NCBI GenBank assembly: GCA_023213395.1
Contig: CM041465.1
Span: 6,572,001-6,636,000 of the forward strand
Reading direction: 5' to 3'
Source of the DNA: Cycas panzhihuaensis
Lineage: Eukaryota; Cycadophyta
Length of the DNA: 64,000 nt
A program made the translations under genes and the position numbers. This document shows, in pieces, positions 19,753 to 32,193 of this stretch. The stretch's first letter is position 1, and every line of letters starts with the position of its first letter. The notes under the pieces were generated by a model. That model did no database searches and was not told the DNA's origin. It saw only the letters and a list, made by a program, of their open reading frames with translations.

Positions 19753-22700
19753 CTCTGGACCGCAAAAGCATATCTCTTACCAGAGACACAACTTTGATAC
19801 GGTGAACAAAAATCAGTGGTGCAGAAGTTGTCCTTGGAGATGCTCGCATTTTGCCAGTGGAAGGCATCAGTGAAGTATCCATTGTAGGCGGTATGTTTAT
19901 CGAGGTATACTATGTAACCAAGATATAGTTGAACCATCTTTCGGCCTAGGAAATTGCAAACAAGGCATGAAGGTGGAGCTTTATAATGATAAATGCATGA
20001 TTAAGGATCCGAAGTAGAACTTCTCAATCATTGCTACTGGAAAAGTCAGAGACAACTTTTGGGTGTTTGACAAATTTCAATCTCAGAAGAAATCTTATGC
20101 CTTTGTTGCCAGTGTTGATGACATGAGTAAACTTTGGAACAATCGTCTAGGACACCTTAACTATTGGAGCATTGCACTGTTGAAGAGGTTGAAGATGGTG
20201 GAGGGATTACCATTGATTTCCTGCTCAGATAGTGTTTGCGAAGGGTGTATGTATGGCAAGCATCATCGCTACCCTTTTGCTCGGAAGAATGCCTGGAGAG
20301 CCAAAGAGAAGTTGGAGCTTGTACATTCGGATGTAATGGGACCACTCTCAAACCCTTCTATATCAGAAGCTTGGTACACCCTTGTATTTGTAGATGATTA
20401 CACCAGGAAGCCCCAGGTTTACTTTCTCAAAAATAAGTTAGATGTATTTGATCACTTCTGTGACTGAAAAGCGATGGTAGAAAATGAATGTGATAAGAGG
20501 ATTAAGTCGTTAAGAAGTGATAATGGCAAGGAATACGACAACCATGCGTTTAATCAGTTCTTTCGCGATCATGGTATAAATCAGGAATTTACGGTCCCGT
20601 ATAGCCCATAACAGAATGGAGTTGTTGAATGAAAGAATCGTACCAGATGGAGATGGCAAGGTGTATGGTGCATACTAAAATCCTGCCACCTATGTTTTGG
20701 GCAGAGGTTGTGGCGACTGCTATGTATATTTTGAATCAGGTACTTACTCAGGCAGTTCACAGTATTACCCCCAAAGAAAAATGGACTAGTCGAAAAGCCT
20801 ATCATTAGCCATTTGAGAACCTTTGGGTGTATTGGATACACCCACATCCCAGATGATACTTGCAAGAAGTTGGATCGGAAGAGTCTAAAGTGCATATTCA
20901 TGGGGTATTGTGATCAGAATAAAACTTACAGACTATGGGATCCATAGGGGAAGAAGATTTTGGTTAGTCAGGATGTAAGATTTGATGAGTCATCGATGTA
21001 TCATGCTGAAAGATCATGAGGAGAGCCTTTTTAACCCCCACTTCTCCCATTCCCAGATTCATCAAGTGAAGAGGATGATGAGCCAGTTGTTGGAACACAT
21101 GAGGAAGCAGGACCAAGTGGGATGTGTAACAGTGAGGAGATGTCGCGAGAAGAAGTACCTCCAGCAACGAGTCCTTCTATGCCTTTATGGGCAAGGAAGA
21201 CTATCGAGGATTCCGATGTGGCGATGCATACCCTGGCTGATGACAGAAGAACAAGAAGTCAACATGCCAATCAAACTCTGCAGGTAGACACCAACAACTC
21301 CAGTGACCCTGATTCGTTTGAAGAGGCGAAAGAAGATCCACGTTAGAGAGTTGCAATGGAGGAAGAGTATGGTTCGTTGATGAAGAACGATACATGGGAT
21401 TTGGTTCCACTCCCTCTAACGAAGAACCTTGTTGGATACAAGCGAGTCTATAAGATGAAGTTCGCTCCGATGGAGAGGTGGACAAGTACAAGGCCAGACT
21501 TATCACTCAGGGTTTCAAGCGAAAAGAAGGAATTGACTATGAGGAGACGTTTGCACCAGTCTTCTAAATAACAACGGTCTGATTGATCATTTCCTTAGCA
21601 ACTGCTTACGGTTGGGAGTTACACCAGATGGACGTCAAGTTTGCATTCCTTAATGGAGATCTAAATGAGGAGATTTACATGTCGCAGCCTATGGGATTCA
21701 TTAAGGATGGCGAGTAGCATCTTGTTTGCCAATTGAAGATATCAATCTATGACCTGAAACAAGCACCCCGCGCTTGGTATGAAAAGATGGATGCTAAGTT
21801 GAAAGCTTCGAGATTTCAGAACTCGACCTGAACTTGTATGTGAAAAGGAAGGGGACTTCAATAGTTGCTTGTGTGGTGTATGTGGATGATTTAATCATCG
21901 ACAGTAACTATGGCAAGGCTATTGTTGAAGTCAAGTCTAATTTGGGAACTTCTTTTGACATGACAAACCTCAGGAGACTTCATTATTTCTGGGCATTCAA
22001 ATTAGGCAGATGGATGATAGAATCGTGTTGTTGCAATCACAATACGTGAAGAACCTACTAGAGAAATTTGGGATGCAAAATTGCAAACCTATTGCAACAC
22101 CATGTGTTAAGGGCGCAAGATTGCAAAAGGATATGGCCTAACCCTCTGTAGATGGAACGAAGTATCGCCAGTTGGTAGGGAGTTTGATCTAATTGACTCA
22201 TACTAGGCCAAATATCGCATATGTTATTGGATTGGTTTCTCGTTTCATGCAGAATTCTCAGGACCCTCCTTGGGTTGCAATGAAGTGGATTCTGAAGTAC
22301 CTAAAGGGGACAATCAATCTTGGTCTTGAGTACCATTGAGGTGAGGAGACAAGGTTGCATGGCTACAAGGATGTTGATTGGGGAGAAGACTCTAACGATC
22401 AGAAGTCCACTATTGGATACTTGTTTGGTGTTGGTAATGGATTTATTTCGTAGCAATCGAAGAAGCAGTAGACAGTAGCGCTATCTTCTACAGAGGTAGA
22501 ATATCAAGGACTCAATGTTAGTGCGAAGGAAGCTATATGGTTGCAAGGTCTCTTGGAGTTTCCAACGGACATCTAATTATCTTTGTTGATAATCAAAGTA
22601 CCATTCGTTTGTCGAAGAATCCTGAGTTTCATGTGCATACAAAGCATATCGAGATTCAGCACCATTACATTCGTGAACAGATCAAGTCAGGGAAGCTGTA

Positions 22701-22830
22701 GGTCGACTACTGTCTGAGTGAATTTCAACTTGCGGACGTGTTCACCAAGCCATTCACTGAAGATCAATTCACGAAGATGCATACTGGATTAGGACTCACC
22801 AATGTTATCCTTGAGGGGGGATGTATCGAC
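19753..22830 (+). pseudogene. copia pol of element D (protease, integrase, RT, RNase H)
   Basis: Broken polyprotein. Protease: LDSGPQKHIS at 19750, with the catalytic D-S-G kept. GAG-pre-integrase: LWNNRLGHLN and CEGCMYGKHHR (20130-20270). Integrase: HSDVMGP (first Asp), SDNGKEY (second Asp) and QNGVVE (Glu), with stops after HFCD, before QNG and after VVE. Reverse transcriptase: [30 protein letters not shown], and YVDD at 21879-21890, broken by frameshifts near 21480 and 21830. RNase H: DWGEDSNDQKST, STEVEY and VDNQST, ending ADVFTKPFTEDQFTKMHTGL. At least ten stops or shifts rule out activity. Confidence 0.9.
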
Positions 22831-22911
22831 AAGGATAAAGAAGCTACAGGGTAGTCCCAGCCTTCGTGATAACTCAACTGTTGCAATTGGCAGGCTCCCC
22901 ACATTCACATT

Positions 22912-22920
22912 AAGGGAGGA
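22912..22920 (+). other. polypurine tract of element D
   Basis: AAGGGAGGA directly before the 3' LTR. Confidence 0.9.
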
Positions 22921-23275
22921 TGTTAATGTGGCAGTTGTGGGTTAAGCCACTATGTTAATGTTAATGTGATTTAACTAAGGTGATTAAGCGAAAAGGTGCA
23001 AAATATTCAGAGGGTCACAACCTTAATCGGGTGACACCTCTTGGAAGAATATAAAAGCCTTGAGCCCTTGTGTATCATCTATCAAATCAATTGTGCAATA
23101 ATCAATGTGATCCATCAAGGATCCTTTTGTGATGGGGTTTTTCCCAAAAGGGTTTTCCCACGTAAATCCTATGTATTGTGTATTTGTTTTATATGTGTAT
23201 ATTTGTTTGCTTGCTGTGTATGGTTAAAGATTCTGCACATGGGAACATTTGTGTATGATTTCATGTTCCTGAACA
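22921..23275 (+). repeat. 3' LTR of element D
   Basis: 355 bp, the same length as the 5' copy, ending CTGAACA and followed by GATTT. Confidence 0.95.
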
Positions 23276-23280
23276 GATTT

Positions 23281-24258
23281 TCTTTTCTAACAATTAACAA
23301 GTGCTTGGTAGTTTACCTTGTCATATCATCTTATAGGTACAAAAAACAAAAGGAGTTGCATACATGTATCAATGACAAGGATTCCTCATCGAGCAAAGGC
23401 ATCCATCGAACTACAAATTGGGTAAGAGCCATTTCATGTACCTTGCTTGATTGTTTTTGGCAAAAAAAAAAGGAACATTTATTTATGTTACGAGTCAATA
23501 ACACTTTCTTACTGAAATTCATTCATCACACATAGGACACATGCTACTCATAGTAAAAGATTTGCTTTTTTCTTCTTAGGTGCACCTTAGTTCTAGGTGT
23601 CATACTAAATAAGAGAAGCAAAAACCCCCTCTACCAATAAACATTTTGGGAACCATACTAGGGACTCACATTCTCTTTTGTGTATGTGCCCTCGCTTGAC
23701 CTTGTTGTCTCTCATACATACACTTTATAAGTGTCTCACACCACCTTAAACACTCCATTAAAACCCCCTTTTGGTAGCATCCTAGCCTATAATAATAACA
23801 ATTAAAAAAAAAATCTCTTGAAACATATTTTCTTGAAGAAACATCCCTGTTCTATGAAACCCTCACCATCATAAAACACAATAATAAAACCCTCATAAAC
23901 CCTCACATCTCTTCAACATGATAACATTTTAGCCTCTATTGGAATTTGCTTTTGCGGCACCTATTCCTATGATTATTTTGAACAGTTGCTCGTTACTATT
24001 TGCTTCTCCCTCATGAAGTGTGCATCGTGGGATTAATTGTTTTTCTTTTCAATTAGGTTTTCACATCTACCAATCCACTGGTTTATTTTATCCACCAACT
24101 TGCAATTGATTGTTCTCAATTCCAAAAGAAAAATGTTATAGTTCTACTAAAATTACTCGTAACTTGCGTGTTCTCATGTTTTTTTTTCTTCATTGGACCT
24201 ACAATTGTTGTGGATGTTTATCACATCCATCTGCTACTCTTCCACTTGAAATCTGATC
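23281..24258. other. spacer between elements D and E, no gene seen
   Basis: About 980 bp, AT-rich, no supported gene. Sequence such as ACCCTCATAAACCCTCAC repeats locally near 23860-23910. Confidence 0.5.
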
Positions 24259-24263
24259 AAAAG

Positions 24264-24734
24264 TGTTAGAAACTTTATGTTATATTGTTAAGTTTTGTAT
24301 TATGTAAAATTACTTTATCACTTAAATGTCATAAAATGCATAGACACCTTTCTCCAGTGTGTGTAATATTATAACTTATGGGTCAATGGACCCTTCACCT
24401 TTGTATTTGCATATTTGCACATATGTATACATGATGGACAAGTGTCATTCATGCAATATGCTTGTGTGCATGTTTAACACTTGTCATGCAACACACTAAA
24501 GGGCATCCTCCTCAACTATATATTCAAACCATTCTCTCATGTATAGCAAAAGTGTACTAGATGTACTATTATGCCATTATTTTGTATACAAGTTAATCTT
24601 GTTTGGAGATAGGATCAATTCCTCCTCTTCCATTGCTAGTGTGCTTATTTGCTTACTTAGTTGATGTTATTTATTGATGCTAATCATCTAAACCTTGTCT
24701 TTCATTGTTCCCATAATATGATTTGTTTCTCATA
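24264..24734 (+). repeat. 5' LTR of element E
   Basis: TGTTAGAAACTTTATG to about TTTCTCATA; the end is placed within two bases by comparison with the 3' copy. TATA-like CTATATATT lies at 24516. A degraded primer site (TTGGCATCAGAAT) follows at 24738. Confidence 0.85.
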
Positions 24735-26658
24735 TTTTGGCATCAGAATTGTTTGGTAGGGGAGTGCTTACTAAATTTGAAGGCTAGGGAGAGTGCACCA
24801 AAACCCTTGGTGAGGACCCTCGCACTCCGAAGGTGATCCAAGGCAACCTTTTGGTCTAGTTTTATTTTGTTTTTATCTTAGATCTTATATCTTGAGTTTT
24901 ATAAGTCTGTTAACTGATTTTTTTTTTGTGCTCTATATTGTTGTTGTTATTGCAGATCTGTGATTAGAAAAGAGTTTTTTCATTCATGAATTTTCCCACT
25001 ACAAAAAAGAGGGGGGATTCAACTCTAAAATTCGCTCACTGCAAAGAAGGAAGGCTTTATGCTCTCAAAGTTCTTGTCACTATGGTAAAAAAGACAAATT
25101 ACATTCACAAAATCTGCTCATTTAGAGAAAACGGCTCTGTTTGCAGACCTAGCTTTGTGTTTGATCTCGTGCAGTGTTATTCAAACATTACATAGTATGT
25201 GTTGTTCATCTAACTATGCTCGGCTCTTCTCAAAGGGTGGCAATTGTCCGCTTGTCTTACCATGGCCGTGCACCCTTTTCAAAACCGTGATCAATTTGTT
25301 CTCACCATAAAAGGCATCAATCAATCTCAAATAAGCTCTGAAATGATCATACTCAGCAGATGATCACATTCCAGGCACCCTTGTGATTTCATTCCTTCAT
25401 TCAATAATTTTGATCAATCGAGTCCATTGTGTTGCTGCCATCACCATAAAATGATTTTCAACAAAAAAATTGATTTTTCAACATTTGAGTTAGAACCTTA
25501 GGTTATAACAATTAGTATATTTAGAGAATATTCTCTTTTAAATAAACTTTATTTTCTGAAGTATTATCTTATTAAGTGTTTTTTATTACTAAACTCATCA
25601 TTTCTCAAGGGAAACACTTCTATTTTTTTTTACTTTGATAAACACTTAAAAAAATTTGTAAGTGTGTTTATCAAATCAAAAAATCTTTTTTTTAATCATT
25701 TGTAGTACAATTAGTGAAAAAAATCACATTTGTACATGTTTTTAGGCTCCATGCATGGTGTCCTACTTAATCCTTGATCATTAAATAGGGCTCAAAAACA
25801 CTACAACACTAATAAAAAATCAATTTTTTTATGTGTGTTAGGACTAATTTAGAGCCCTAAAGTCTTTTTGGTGAGTGTTTGTCTTTGCACAAATTGATTA
25901 AAATCTTGCAAAATCCTTATCTAATAAGCATTAAGGAAGGAATATTCTCAAAAGCACTAGAAGGAAGGCCATTTTTCATTAAATACTTGAAGGTGTTTGT
26001 CAAGTATAAAGCAATTTTTTTCATTAAATATTTAAAGGTGTTTCTTAAATATAAGTCAAGTTGTCTTTTTTCATATTCCAAAGTGTTTTTCAAGTACAAC
26101 AGTAGCTACTTTTCAAGCATTTTTTTAAGTTTTAAGCAAACATTATTTTAGCATCAAGCAAGCATCTCAAGTTCAAAACAAAATTTTCAACCCACATCAC
26201 ATTATTTCAACCTTAAAATTGATTAAAATATTAAGTGGAGAGGCTCGAAAAAAATTCAAACCTTGCCTCTAGTCTCAAGATTGGTGCATTCTCTAGGGGA
26301 CCAACTAATCGTATGGTCAGTGCACAGTAATTAGAACTTAAAACTCGTGGAAAAGAAGGTTCAAAAAGGGTGTTATTAAAGTTGTGAACTGCAAAGAAAG
26401 TACGGTACAGTCATGCAGATCAACCTTACCTTGTTTATACTAAGATTGATCTTGGTCAACTGTTAGATCTATTTACAGATCAGGGTTTGACCACTCCATA
26501 AGCCTAGCCCTCCACTTTCATTGCATTCTTCAGTTGTTTGATCTTCTTTGTAAGATCAAGATTGTTTGTGTACTTACAAGTGGAACTTAAGCAACAACAA
26601 CTTCGAGTTTCCAAATCAATTCTTTAGCTACATGAGCTTCAAACACAAAATTTAAAAG
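24735..26658 (+). other. leader of element E
   Basis: 1.9 kb, AT-rich, no gene. Three diverged copies of a unit around TTTTTTCATTAAATAYTTRAAGGTGTTT occur at 25970-26095. From 26230 to 26658 the sequence is alignable with the leader of H (51628-52034). Confidence 0.6.
26540..26557 (+). other. leader hairpin GATCTT/AAGATC
   Basis: GATCTTCTTTGTAAGATC forms a 6-bp stem with a 6-base loop. Element H has the same stem with a different loop at 51924-51940. Confidence 0.5.
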
Positions 26659-27534
26659 ATGCCTGCCATAATAATGCTTAATGCAAGCCACATCAAATAA
26701 AATGGACCTGATAACTTCCAAGACTGGAAGAAACAAGCTAAGAATCTACTAATAATGAATGAGCTTTGGAGTTATGTATGTAGAAGAATCCCCAAGCCTG
26801 CACCAACTCAAAAAACTGCAAATGCTATTATAACAGTTTTTGTTGATCCAATTCTTATTGCTACATGGGAAGCAAAAGATAAAATTGCCTTGGATTTTCT
26901 CTATATGACTATTCATACTATTGTAGATCAGAATATTGCTAGTGCTACTACATCTAAAGATGCATGGGATACACTATTATCATTGTATGAAAGATGAGAT
27001 GATGTTCACATTGTAATGTCCAAAGCAAAATTGTTTACTATTAAGTTTGTTGAGACAATGCCAACCTTTTTGTTTACTATTAAAGAAATAAACAATTAGT
27101 TGATAGCTTTGGGCAAACCTATATCTGATGAAGACCTTGTTACTACTACAATTCATGCCTTACCAGGGGAGTACAATGACTTCATTTCCTCCATCACAAG
27201 AGGAGGCACTTTGGGAACTATGACATTCAACCAAGCCTTTTACTACGAGAAGAGCAAATCTACTCTCGACAAGAAGAAGGGGCAACTCCAAGGGCATTTA
27301 CTGCCAAGTATAAAAGCAAACAACCGATGGTTCCCAAACAGAACCTTCATAAACAATTTGGGAACCTCAATATTGGCACCTCAAAAGCCAAAACAGTTGT
27401 ATGCCATTATTGTGGCAAGGTGGGCCAAATTCAACTTGAATACAGGAAGAAGTAATTCGACTTATGTTAGCAGCATCAACAACCATAGCAACAACAAAGA
27501 CAACATCAACAACAAAGCCAAGAACAACAAGTAA
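26659..27534 (+). pseudogene. copia gag of element E
   Basis: The start ATG 26659 aligns with the H gag start (52035). It has the NFQDWKK opening, then LLIMNELWSYV, DAWDTLLSLYER and the LPGEYNDFISSITR block of the UBN2-type gag. Stops occur after SHIK, after YER (TGA 26995) and before LIALG (TAG). The C-terminal part becomes Asn/Lys-rich (NNKDNINNKAKNNK) and ends at 27532. No zinc knuckle follows; the sequence jumps to integrase. Confidence 0.85.
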
Positions 27535-29999
27535 TTCTCTCATAAAGTTTGAGTATATTGCATTAAACACAAATTTGAAGCAATGACAAAATTCAAAAAT
27601 TCAAACATGCAATAGAGAAGGAATCAGACATGCAAATTAAAATATTGCATTCTAATAATGGAGGTGAATTCACTTCAAGAGAATTCAACATATTTTGCAT
27701 CGATCATGGCATTAAAAGACAACTCATTGCTCCATACACACCATAGCAAAATGGGGTAGCTGAGAGTATGAACAGGACTTTGGCCAACAAAGCCACGCTA
27801 TGATGCATGCTAAAGACCTCCCATTAACCTATTGGGAAAAAGTACTTAATATAATTGTTTATATCACCAAATAAAGTTCCACGATGACAATCTGGGATAT
27901 GACACCATAGGAGGCTTGGACAGGCAAGAAGCCAACTATCAACCACTTACGCACCTTTAGGTGCACAACCTACATGCACGTTCCCCATCGGCAAAGGCAA
28001 AAATTAGATAACAAAAGTTTAAAATACATCTTCATTTGTTATGCGATTGCAAGCAAAGCATGTAGAGTTTATGATCCCACTAGGAGGAAAATGCATATAA
28101 CCAAAGATGTAATCTTTGTTGAAGATAATGAGGAAATGGACCCAACATCCATCCATATTCCTCTTAACAAAGGAAAAGAGATTGTTGAAGACTTCCTTCC
28201 CTCTCAATCATCAACACCATGTACATCCTTTGCACCTGTATCTTCTTCGTCCACATTCACTCCATCTATTTCATTAACTCCTCTTGATCTTGGCAGTCTT
28301 TCTAACATTGAGCAACGTTTGCAAGCTCAAGATATTGAGGTCATAACTACAACAATGAAGAAACTACCAAAATGGTACACATAAACCATACAAGATGCTT
28401 ACGTGTTTGAAGGAAAATGTCCATCAAAGATGAGGCAACAATCTGTTAATTATGCACTTATGACTAAAGTGTTTTCTGTTGATGAGCCTTCCACTTTTGA
28501 GGAATCATGTAAAGATAAAAAGCGGAATGTTGCCATGGATGATGAGATCCACTCTATCAAAAAGAATAGAACTTGGGATTTGGTGGAATTGCCTAAGGGA
28601 AAATAGGCAATTAGTTACAAATAGATTTATAAAGCCAAATTCCAATCTAACGGTTCAATTGAGCGTCACAAGGCTCAATTGGTTGCTAAAGGATTGAAAC
28701 AAAAGGAAGGCATAGATTATGATGAAACCTTTGTACTAGTTGCAAACATGAATACTATAAGACTAATATTGGCCTTAGTTGCACAATGCAAATGGCCCAT
28801 ATATCAAATGGACGTGAAGAGTGCCTTTCTTAATGGCGATCTTACAAAAGAGGTATATTTGAAGCAACCTCCTAGTTACACAACACATGGCAAAGAACAT
28901 TTGGTTTGTTGCCTTAAAAAGGCTTTATATGGCTTAAAGCAGGCCCCACATCCATGGTATTCAAAAATCGATGACTACTTTCTGAGGCATGGGTTTCCTC
29001 GATCCTCATTAGACCCAAATTTATACATAAAAATTAGGGACCAATACATCACCTTTGTCATATTACATGTTGATGATTTAATAATCACCAGAAGTGGTAC
29101 TAAGATGATAGAAAATCTCCAAGAGGACCTAAAGAGGAGTTTCAAAATGACAGATCTCAGTTTTCTCCATTATTTCTTTGGCATGGACATGTGACAACAA
29201 CCAAGCAACATCTTCATTTCCCAAGCAAAATACAATTGGGACATATTGTAGTGCTTCAGAATGGAGGACTATAAACCAACGCCTATACCTATGAAGAATG
29301 GTGTCAAATTGACACTTGATGAGGAAGCACAACCTATGGATTCCACGCTTTATCGACAACTAGTGGATAGTCTCATCTATTTGACTAACATTAGACTTGA
29401 CTATCATTTGCAGTTGGAATTTGCTCGCGGTACATGTCTCAACCCAAACTAAAGCATTAGATAGCAACAAAACATATACTAAAATATCTTAAAGGAACAT
29501 CACAACATGGCCTTCACATTGGAAGGGTTTTCAGATCCTTATTAGGCTGGTTGCTAACATAACCGTCAATCTGTCTTAGGGTATTATTTCAATCTTGGGT
29601 CAGTTGTTATCTCGTGGAGTTGCAAGAAGTAACCAAATGTTACTATGTCCTCCACAGGAGGGGAATACAAAGCTGCAGTCAATGCAATATATAAGACTAT
29701 ATGGCTAAGGAGGATTCTTAGAGAGCTTGGGCTTGAGCAATCTCACCCCACCAAACTTTACTATGATAACTAAAGTATGCTCTAAATGACTAAGAACCCC
29801 ATGTTTCATACAAGAACCAAGCATATCAAGGTCAATCACCACTTCATCAGAGAACATATGCAGAATAATAAAATCAACCTTGTCTACAGACCTATAGATC
29901 AACAGTTGTCAGATACCTTTACCAAATTACTTGGTAGAGAAAATTTTGAGTATTTTAGAGATGGCCTTGGGGTAAAACTTAACAATGTAAACATTAAGA
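27535..29999 (+). pseudogene. copia pol of element E (partial integrase, RT, RNase H)
   Basis: Begins inside integrase with a block matching FSHKVWVYFIKHKSEA of element H, so protease, pre-integrase and the first catalytic Asp are deleted. The second motif reads SNNGGEF (Asp replaced by Asn) and the third reads QNGVAES after a stop. Reverse transcriptase is fairly well kept from 28679 to 29194: [29 protein letters not shown] and HVDD at 29066-29077 in place of YVDD. RNase H retains GFSDPY, STGGEY (Glu shifted) and DN-SM with stops, ending TFTKLLGRENFEYFRDGLG. Inactive. Confidence 0.9.
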
Positions 30000-30003
30000 G
30001 GAG

Positions 30004-30473
30004 TGTTAGAACCTTTATGTTATATTGTTAAGTTATGTATTATTTAAAGATATTTTATCACTTAAATGTGATAAAATACGCACACACCTTTCTCCAATGT
30101 GTGTAATGTTTCAACTTGTGGTTCAGTGGACCCTTCACCCTTGTATTTGCATATTTACACATATATACATGATGGACAAGTGTCCTTCATACAATGTACA
30201 TGTGTGCATGTTTAACACGTGTCAAACATGTAGCACCCCAAAGGGCATCCTCCTCATCTATATATTAAGACCATTCTCTCATGTATGGCAAGAGTGTATG
30301 AGATGTATTGTTATGTTGTTATTTTGAATACAAGCTAATCTTGTTTGGAGATAGGATTAATTCCTCCTCCTCCATTGCTAGTGTGCTTATTTGCTTGCTT
30401 AGTTGATGTTATTTGTTAATGTTAATCATCTAACCCTTGTCCTTCATTATCCCCATATGATCTCTTTCACATA
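30004..30473 (+). repeat. 3' LTR of element E
   Basis: TGTTAGAACCTTTATG to TTTCACATA, preceded by the purine tract TTAAGAGGAG. It differs from the 5' copy at many positions, so E is old. Confidence 0.85.
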
Positions 30474-31115
30474 AGAAGTTCACTCACATTGCCAAACTTT
30501 GCCCATTATCTAATGGATTTATTTATGTTAATCAATGCTTGTTTGAGCCACAAGCAATCATATTTTTTGTATTAATCGCTTCAATCTTTGACTTTTTGCA
30601 TTTTTGTATGTTTAAAGCTATTGTGGTTTCAGATCTAGCTCTAGATTTGAGTTTGTAGGCATTACATCCATTGATCCTTGCCAGAACATTGCCCTTGATC
30701 CGTTGTTCGAGTTGGGCGCCTTTCTGCGATTAAAATTGTATTGAAATGTATTTGGTTTTCGTGTTTTTCTGTGTTGACCTGTGATCCATCGATCTAGGCA
30801 TCACCTCATCGATTTAATGCTTATCCACATTGTAAATCACCTTGAAATAGCCCAAACTTATTGAAAGAGATCAACGCCCCTTTTGTGATTGCAATTGCAA
30901 TCTTAGCCAACAAATTTAGCAATTTTTATTGTTACTTTTGCAGATTTCTCCATTCCAGACCTTCCTGTCCTCAATCTAATTATGCCCACATCAAGATCTA
31001 CTCACAAATCAATTGAAATTGATTAGAAATATGTAGTCAACCTCCCTCATCATGCTGTCAAACAAAATTATAGAGGCGTGTTAAACTTGGGCAATAAAAA
31101 AAAAAAATCTAATGT
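30474..31115. other. spacer between elements E and K, no gene seen
   Basis: About 640 bp without a supported gene. An A-tract lies at 31097-31109. Confidence 0.5.
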
Positions 31116-31120
31116 TTTAT

Positions 31121-31331
31121 TGTAGAAGCTAATGCTTTATCTAGGGCTATGATGTGTTACTAATGTATTTTATTGAGGGTCCTCAACCCTTCTCCTCTCC
31201 TCTCTCAAGGTGACAAGTGGCACAATCCTATTGAGTGGTTGTCATTTGTACCTTCTCCACAATTGTATATATACAATCAAATGATTGATCAGGGCAAAGC
31301 ATTCAACAATTGTCATATTGAACCTTTGACA
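31121..31331 (+). repeat. 5' LTR of element K
   Basis: TGTAGAAGCTAATG to CTTTGACA, 211 bp, with TATA-like TATATATA near 31265. Confidence 0.9.
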
Positions 31332-31343
31332 TGGTATCAGAGC
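31332..31343 (+). other. primer-binding site of element K
   Basis: TGGTATCAGAGC, an exact match to the initiator tRNA-Met complement, abutting the LTR. Confidence 0.95.
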
Positions 31344-32193
31344 AGGTCATTGGGTCCTCCTATCTGTGAGAGAGTTAAGCCAGGGTTTCTTTGAGGAAGA
31401 AAGATTGAATCAAGTCATTGTCAAAGAACATTCTCTTCTGGAGGTCAAATTCATTCAAAGCAAACGTCAAGCCAGTTTCGAAGGAGATTGTACGATTGTA
31501 CGGAAGTGTACGGCCTTGTACGGGCACTAAAATTCAAAGCCCCTAGAATTTGATGAAACTTACCCAGATTGTAGCCCGGGCCTTCCCTGACACATTTCTC
31601 TTCTGGAGCAACATCATTTGAAGCCGTTTTGGTGCAGTTTTGACCAATCACAAGGGCGCGCAGGTTTGAGGCTTCTCCTCTTCGAAAATCTTCAAAATTC
31701 TCTCAAAATCGTTGATTCAAGGTGCCAAAAACTCCTCTCATCTTTGATTGATAGTGTTGAGTCCATCTTTCAAAAGATTCGATCGGATTTTTCAAAGGTT
31801 TTTTTCTATTTTCTCTGAAACACTTGGGCATGGATTTTCACCTTATTGCTATCATATCTCTTAGACTCGAGACAGTTTTGAGATAATAAACACATTTTTG
31901 GATACCCATTTGTGAGTACTTCAGTTTGGGACCATCATTTTTCTTGTCCATACACTTTGGGTTCTATGTGGATTTTCACCTTCTTTTTGTCGTATCTCTC
32001 AGACCTGAGACAGTTTTGAGATAATAAACACATTTTTGGATACCCATTTGCGAGTACTTTAGTTTGGGACCGCCATTTTCTTGTTCGTACACTTTGAGTT
32101 CTGTATGGAATTCCGTACAGTCGTCTATACATCTGTCCTTGAAACCTCCTATTATTAAATTTGACCTTCTCAGCAGTCAATTCACAAATAATT
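31344..32193 (+). other. leader of element K
   Basis: 850 bp with no gene. It contains an 80-bp-scale duplication (GGATTTTCACCTT...GAGATAATAAACACATTTTTGGATACCCATTTG at 31832-31915 and 31972-32051) and a GTACGG cluster. Confidence 0.7.
31489..31523 (+). promoter_or_regulatory. phased GTACG motif cluster
   Basis: TGTACGA at 31489, then TGTACGG at 31497, 31507 and 31517, the last three exactly 10 bp apart. CCGTAC/GTACGG is the known core of plant SBP-box (SPL) binding sites. Function here is inference. Confidence 0.4.

Larger units (their letters stand above)
17082..23275 (+). mobile_element. complete, decayed Ty1/copia retrotransposon D
   Basis: 6194 bp with two 355-bp LTRs, perfect duplication GATTT (17077-17081 and 23276-23280), primer site, leader, gag, protease, integrase, reverse transcriptase, RNase H and polypurine tract in copia order. 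Coding frames are broken many times. The LTR copies differ at a modest number of positions, indicating an old insertion. Element A and the gag at 63375-64000 belong to the same family. Confidence 0.95.
24264..30473 (+). mobile_element. Ty1/copia retrotransposon E, internally deleted
   Basis: LTRs of about 471 and 470 bp, flanks AAAAG and AGAAG (4 of 5 match). The order is leader, gag, then directly the middle of integrase, reverse transcriptase and RNase H. The zinc knuckle, protease and first half of integrase are missing. Protein and leader are related to element H, and LTR openings are alike, so E and H are sister families. Confidence 0.9.
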
